From assembly GCA_023411775.1 (NCBI GenBank), contig JAEYOL010000187.1:1-19519 (forward strand): a stretch of 19,519 nucleotides of DNA, given 5' to 3'. Position 1 is the stretch's first letter. Each line of letters begins with the position of its first letter. The notes below the pieces were generated by a model, which was not told the DNA's origin, did no database searches, and was given only the letters and a program-made list of their open reading frames with translations. A program made the position numbers and the translations under genes. Positions 15,930 through 19,519 of this stretch are shown in pieces. Origin of the DNA: Bacteroidota bacterium (lineage in GTDB: Bacteria; Bacteroidota; Bacteroidia; Chitinophagales; Chitinophagaceae).

Positions 15930-15963
15930 CCAGGTGTCCCGCTTATTAGCGGGCTACTTCCCG
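15930..15963 (-). pseudogene. 5'-half tRNA-Pro remnant in the tRNA leader
   Basis: On the - strand this reads CGGGAAG-TA-GCCCGCTAATAAGCGGGA-CACCTGG: the 5' acceptor strand, a D-arm-like hairpin (CCCGCT/AGCGGG at 15938-15953 on the + strand, loop TATT) and the 5' strand of the anticodon stem. It then stops, and ten bases later the intact tRNA begins. It shares GGGAAGTAGCCC with the other remnant, where the intact gene has GGGAAGTAGCGC, so the two remnants appear related to each other. Confidence 0.7.
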
Positions 15964-15980
15964 GGCTCCCAAAAGGGGTG

Positions 15981-15988
15981 CGAAAATA
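15981..15988 (-). promoter_or_regulatory. Probable -7 box of the tRNA-Pro transcript (TATTTTCG)
   Basis: TATTTTCG followed by CACCCC on the - strand differs by one base from TAnnTTTG and has the CAnCC context I associate with Bacteroidota tRNA promoters. It would start the transcript about 55 bases before the tRNA, upstream of the half-tRNA remnant. No good -33 TTTG is seen. Confidence 0.4.
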
Positions 15989-16132
15989 ATGATTTTTGGC
16001 TTACGAGATCGTTTTGAACCTAAATAATTAACCTGCCGTAAACCAGTAACCCCATCCATACAGCCCTATGATTTTCACTCGTTCGCAGGCAGCTAAATAC
16101 ATATTTTATACGATTGGTTGCTGAATGGTAGA

Positions 16133-17221
16133 ATGAAAATCGCATTTATCACAAGATCAACCCTCCACAAGGTCCCCGGCGGGGATACGGAACAGGTTTT
16201 GCAAACCGCCCGATTTCTCCGTGTACTCGGCGTAGACGTGGATCTGCGCCTGGCCACAGAAAATATTGATTATTCTAAATATGATCTGCTGCATGTTTTT
16301 AATATCACCCGCCCGGCGGACTTACTTTATCATATCCATAAATCAAAAAAGCCCGTTGTTGTTTCAACGATCCTGGTCGACTACACCGAATTTGACAAAA
16401 AGCACCGTAAAGGGTTGCCGGGTTTTGTTTTAAACCTATTTCCCAAAAACTCCAACGAGTATATCAAAACGATTGGACGCTGGTTATTAAACAAGGATAG
16501 CCTGCAAACAAAATCATTTATCTGGAAAGGACAACAGTCGAGTATCAGGGAAATACTTCGAAAAGCAAGCTGGTTGCTGCCAAATTCGAAAGCCGAATAT
16601 TTCGAGGTAGAACGCCTATATGGTATCAAAAAAAATTATACTGTCGTTCCAAATGGTATTGATGATTCCCTGTACTTCCCATTACCTGGAACAACAAAAG
16701 ATCAGCGACTGGTGCTTTCAGCAGCGAGGATTGAAGGCCGAAAGAACCAGCTTAACCTGATCAGGGCTTTGAACAACACCAACTACACCGTATTGCTGAC
16801 CGGTCTGCCTGCGCCGAATCAATCAAAGTATTATTCGGAGTGCAAAAAAATCGCATCATCAAATATCATCTTCTGTGGTCGCGTTCCGATTGAAACGCTG
16901 ATCAGTTACTACCGAAAAGCAAAAGTGCATGTATTGCCCAGCTGGCATGAGACCTGCGGGCTTTCATCACTGGAGGCTGCCGCCATGGGCTGTAATATTG
17001 TTGTCACCGACCGCGGCTTTACCAGGGAATACTTTGGAAACGACGCGTTTTATTGTGATCCGGAAGATCCGGCCTCAATATTTGATGCCGTGCATCAGGC
17101 CACCGCTAGAGAATCTTCACAAACACTTCAACAAAAAATATTATCTCAATACACATGGCAACAGGCAGCCCAAAAAACCTTGCTGGCATATCAAAATGCA
17201 TTATCAGCATGCAGAAGCTGA
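16133..17221 (+). CDS. GT4-type glycosyltransferase (GT-B fold)
   Basis: A 362-residue cytoplasmic or membrane-associated sugar transferase. The N-terminal domain begins MKIAFITRSTLHKVPGGDTE with the usual acceptor-side glycine-rich loop (PGGDTEQV). The hinge and donor domain follow with VVPNGIDDSLYFP (171-183), LSAARIEGRKNQLNLIRAL (195-213), FCGRVPIETLISYYRKAKVHVLPS, and the GT4 E-x7-E motif ETCGLSSLE at 273-281. These enzymes transfer a sugar from a nucleotide donor to a growing glycan on a lipid carrier; donor and acceptor cannot be read. The open frame includes a TTG at 16118, but the ATG at 16133 begins exactly at the conserved strand. The gene overlaps the next glycosyltransferase by 13 bases, so the two are translationally coupled. 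It starts 213 bases from the tRNA-Pro gene. Confidence 0.88.
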   Translation: MKIAFITRSTLHKVPGGDTEQVLQTARFLRVLGVDVDLRLATENIDYSKYDLLHVFNITRPADLLYHIHKSKKPVVVSTILVDYTEFDKKHRKGLPGFVLNLFPKNSNEYIKTIGRWLLNKDSLQTKSFIWKGQQSSIREILRKASWLLPNSKAEYFEVERLYGIKKNYTVVPNGIDDSLYFPLPGTTKDQRLVLSAARIEGRKNQLNLIRALNNTNYTVLLTGLPAPNQSKYYSECKKIASSNIIFCGRVPIETLISYYRKAKVHVLPSWHETCGLSSLEAAAMGCNIVVTDRGFTREYFGNDAFYCDPEDPASIFDAVHQATARESSQTLQQKILSQYTWQQAAQKTLLAYQNALSACRS

Positions 17222-18351
17222 GAATTGGCATATTAGGCACCCGCGGCATACCCAACCATTATGGTGGCTTCGAGCAATTTGCGGAATACCTGTCTCACGG
17301 ACTTTCACAAAGAGGCCACGAAGTGTATGTATACAATTCAAGCCGTCATCCATACCAGGAAAGGGAGTGGAATGGGGTTAATATCATTCATTGCAAGGAT
17401 CCCGAACACAAGCTTGGGACATTTGGACAGTTCCTGTATGACCTGCACTGCATCAATGATGCCCGCCAACGCGATTTTGATGTGCTACTCCACCTTGGAT
17501 ATACCAGCGATTCGATCTGGCATTGGCGCTGGCCAAAACAAACCGTGAATATTGTAAACGTTGATGGAATGGAATGGATGCGCAGTAAGTACAATAAACC
17601 GACACGCCGTTTCTTAAGATTTGCTGAATCACTTGCTGCCAGACATGCTGATGTGCTTGTAGCTGACTCCCCGCAAATGCAGGATCATTTCCGGCAATGC
17701 TACCGCAAAGAGCCCGCCTATATACCCTATGGTGCAGAAGTATTTAAAAAAATTGATCACTCCATTCTTAGTTCATACAGTCTTTCCCCACAACAATATT
17801 ACCTGCTGGTGGCGAGAATAGAGCCGGAAAATAATGTAGAGATGATCCTGAAAGGTTACCTCGAATCTAAACTGGACTTCCCTTTAATGGTAGTCGGCAA
17901 TATTAGCAACAGGTTTGGCAGATACCTGAGCCATCATTTCCGGCACCGTTTCGTTCAGTTTGCGGGCTCTATTTACGATCAGCATGTTCTAAACAACCTT
18001 CGCTATCACTCCGCACGATATTTTCATGGCCACTCGGTAGGCGGCACCAACCCATCCTTACTCGAAGCCATGGCCTGTCGCTGTAATATTGCGGCGCACA
18101 ACAATGTCTTCAACAAAGCCGTGCTGGAAAATGGCGCAGAATATTTCGCTTCGGAAGACGAGGTGACCGGTATCATCAACGCGCCCCGGAATAACCCGGT
18201 ACAGGATCTGAGAAGGAATATGAATATTGAAAGGATACGCAAGGTCTATAATATTGAAAAAAATATAGAAGATTATGAAAGACTGATGCTGGAATCCTGC
18301 CGGCAAAATAATATTGTTCTTACACCGGCTGCGACGCATTTTATGGAGTGA
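17209..18351 (+). CDS. DUF1972-type glycosyltransferase
   Basis: A 380-residue GT-B enzyme of the group whose N-terminal domain is DUF1972. The hallmark GILGTRGIPNHYGGFEQFAE is at residues 7-26. Next come VYNSSRHPYQEREWNGV and the conserved NVDGMEWMRSKY (117-128). The donor-side domain has YIPYGAEV, LLVARIEPENNVEMILKGY (199-217) and GHSVGGTNPSLLEAMAC (274-290) with the catalytic-type glutamate E286. Family members add rhamnose or related sugars in O-antigen and exopolysaccharide assembly. The ATG at 17209 is preferred over one at 17155 because the conserved strand begins right after it, which gives a 13-base overlap with the upstream glycosyltransferase. Its stop overlaps the convergent polymerase-like gene by 11 bases, so transcription from the two strands collides there. 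Confidence 0.9.
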   Translation: MQKLRIGILGTRGIPNHYGGFEQFAEYLSHGLSQRGHEVYVYNSSRHPYQEREWNGVNIIHCKDPEHKLGTFGQFLYDLHCINDARQRDFDVLLHLGYTSDSIWHWRWPKQTVNIVNVDGMEWMRSKYNKPTRRFLRFAESLAARHADVLVADSPQMQDHFRQCYRKEPAYIPYGAEVFKKIDHSILSSYSLSPQQYYLLVARIEPENNVEMILKGYLESKLDFPLMVVGNISNRFGRYLSHHFRHRFVQFAGSIYDQHVLNNLRYHSARYFHGHSVGGTNPSLLEAMACRCNIAAHNNVFNKAVLENGAEYFASEDEVTGIINAPRNNPVQDLRRNMNIERIRKVYNIEKNIEDYERLMLESCRQNNIVLTPAATHFME

Positions 18352-19519
18352 CAATAGCATCCTCGTACTTTTTTTTAACATCAAACTGTGGAAACACATT
18401 TGTGAAAGCCAGTATCCAGGCCACATACTCGGCTGCATTGGTAATAAAGCTGCCGGTAAACTGGTATATGAATACGAATAAGAAAAGCAAAAGCCGATAA
18501 TAATTCGACCAGACCCGGGTATAAAAAAAGAAAAATATCTCTACCAGTATGCGCAACGATAACCCTACCCAGCCAAAGATCGCAAGCGTCTCTGCAACGG
18601 CATTGGGAATAGTTACCACGATATCCATATTATAGAGATAAAAGTCCTTGATTATGTTTTCGCCAGCGATTTTAATCTGGCCGATGCCGATGCCCCAGAA
18701 CTCGCTGCCCTGGTTAATCAATTTCTGTGCGAGGATAAATGCTTCACTGGTGCGCCCCCTACCAGAACTATCCCTCCCGGAAAGTATATTTCGAAACCGG
18801 GTAAAAATTGGGTTATTCCTGAAGAACATCAATAAACTAAACAGCACCACCGTGAGTGAAGCTCCGGTTGTAATGACGGCGTTGGCGATACGTCTTTTAC
18901 TGGTTAGTCGCCTGAAATAGATAATCCAGGTAACCAATAATGCCAAAACCAGGGCCCCCATTACGCCGATGGAAAATGAAAGCAGGTAAGGCAAAAACAG
19001 CATCGGCAACAAACTCACTCCCCTAATATTATTCTGCCTGAACAAATACTGCAATAGGAAGAAAATAAAAAACGGGGTAAAAATAAAAGCGTAATAAGAA
19101 GGTTCATAGGTAAATAGTCGCAACCGTCTCAGCCTTCCTACTCCCTCGGTGAGAACCTGCTCATCCCAAAAAACAGCGTAGTATGGTGTAAAAAATAAGG
19201 GAACTGCAAGAAGACATAATATAAAATTAATAAACAGGATCCATCTGAATATTTTCTCAATATCACTGCACATGAGCAGGAATGTATAAGCAGCCTGGCA
19301 AAAAACATAAACCAGTACCAGGTTTAGAAGCGAAAGCAGGTAGGCATCCAACACAATCTCATTAAGCAAAACATGTACGGCGATGAAAGGAACAATAATG
19401 GCGATAAACGGAAGTAAAACTTCCTTTTTTCTTACAATTATAACCCAGGCATAAAACAGGGGAGCGAGCAGGGAGGTATAGGTAAGTCCAAAAGGCAATC
19501 CCAGCGAATTGATAAAAAA
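18341..19519 (-). CDS. O-antigen polymerase/ligase-like (Wzy/WaaL-type) integral membrane protein, N-terminus outside window
   Basis: At least 392 residues, almost all hydrophobic, with roughly ten membrane-spanning stretches, including LVLVYVFCQAAYTFLLMC, ILFINFILCLLAVPLFFTP, YAFIFTPFFIFFLLQYLF and VVLFSLLMFF. A large external loop near the middle has RLRLFTYEPSYYAFIF, and a second polar loop has SGRDSSGRGRTSEAFI and FWGIGIGQIKIAGE, both features of Wzy/O-antigen ligase-like proteins. These polymerise or ligate lipid-linked glycan repeats at the outer face of the inner membrane. A TTG codon at 19498 is not the start: the frame stays open to the window edge, coding FFINSLGLP in continuity with the first membrane segment. 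It converges on, and overlaps by 11 bases, the DUF1972 glycosyltransferase, so it belongs to the same polysaccharide locus but to another transcript. Confidence 0.8.
   Translation of the reverse strand, partial: FFINSLGLPFGLTYTSLLAPLFYAWVIIVRKKEVLLPFIAIIVPFIAVHVLLNEIVLDAYLLSLLNLVLVYVFCQAAYTFLLMCSDIEKIFRWILFINFILCLLAVPLFFTPYYAVFWDEQVLTEGVGRLRRLRLFTYEPSYYAFIFTPFFIFFLLQYLFRQNNIRGVSLLPMLFLPYLLSFSIGVMGALVLALLVTWIIYFRRLTSKRRIANAVITTGASLTVVLFSLLMFFRNNPIFTRFRNILSGRDSSGRGRTSEAFILAQKLINQGSEFWGIGIGQIKIAGENIIKDFYLYNMDIVVTIPNAVAETLAIFGWVGLSLRILVEIFFFFYTRVWSNYYRLLLFLFVFIYQFTGSFITNAAEYVAWILAFTNVFPQFDVKKKYEDAIVTP

Noticed and set aside
15739..15963. tRNA copies as integrase attachment-site duplications
   Set aside because: att duplications normally restore the tRNA 3' end; here the remnants keep the 5' half and lack the 3' acceptor, and no integrase is in the window.
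16929..17381. 150-codon + strand open frame across the two glycosyltransferases
   Set aside because: It overlaps both well-supported glycosyltransferase genes in another frame and shows no recognisable protein features.
18058..18438. 126-codon - strand open frame
   Set aside because: It lies over the DUF1972 glycosyltransferase and the polymerase-like gene in a third frame, with low-complexity content and no domain signal.
1..19519. CRISPR arrays, insertion sequences or prophage genes
   Set aside because: No regularly spaced repeats, transposase, integrase or phage structural gene was found by reading both strands.

Overview
The window looks like a chromosomal segment of a Bacteroidota member, probably a Chitinophagaceae-like soil or environmental bacterium. 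The evidence is a SusC/SusD outer-membrane pair, a DUF5017-type lipoprotein, a perfect Bacteroidota -7 promoter box (TACCTTTG), few Shine-Dalgarno sequences, and many lipoproteins with short lipobox signals. The genus assignment is inference.

Layout. (a) 1-2579, + strand: the 3' end of a sodium:solute symporter, a divergent DHDPS/NAL-family lyase and a YidR-like (DUF3748) lipoprotein, closely spaced and probably one transcript. (b) 2576-3454, - strand: an AraC-family regulator with a cupin sensor, convergent with (a) and divergent from (c) across a 321-base gap. (c) 3776-7030: a FucI-family sugar isomerase followed 3 bases later by ribulokinase AraB, which starts at TTG. (d) 7204-13954: SusC, SusD, a DUF5017-type lipoprotein and an exported endonuclease/exonuclease/phosphatase (EEP) protein, a nutrient-uptake locus with no glycoside hydrolase. 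(e) 14025-15542, - strand: an exported iduronate-2-sulfatase-like sulfatase with its own promoter and a possible terminator. (f) 15739-15988: tRNA-Pro(TGG) on the - strand with a strong intrinsic terminator, flanked on both sides by degenerate partial copies of itself. (g) 16133-19519: two glycosyltransferases (the second of the DUF1972 type) and a convergent polytopic O-antigen polymerase/ligase-like protein running off the window, apparently the edge of a surface-polysaccharide locus.

How the genes may work together (inference): the SusC/SusD complex and the DUF5017 lipoprotein capture a ligand at the cell surface. The EEP enzyme, and perhaps the sulfatase, remove phosphate or sulfate esters outside the cytoplasm. 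Released sugars are taken up by the symporter or other carriers, and the isomerase and AraB convert an aldose to a ketose phosphate. The AraC protein is the obvious local regulator. The lyase and YidR-like protein may handle a sugar-acid side branch. No glycosidase and no AraA or AraD is visible, so the substrate cannot be named from this window.

The most unusual local signals are the three-copy tRNA-Pro cluster, in which a half-tRNA probably lies in the leader of the functional gene, and the glycosidase-free SusCD-DUF5017-EEP module.
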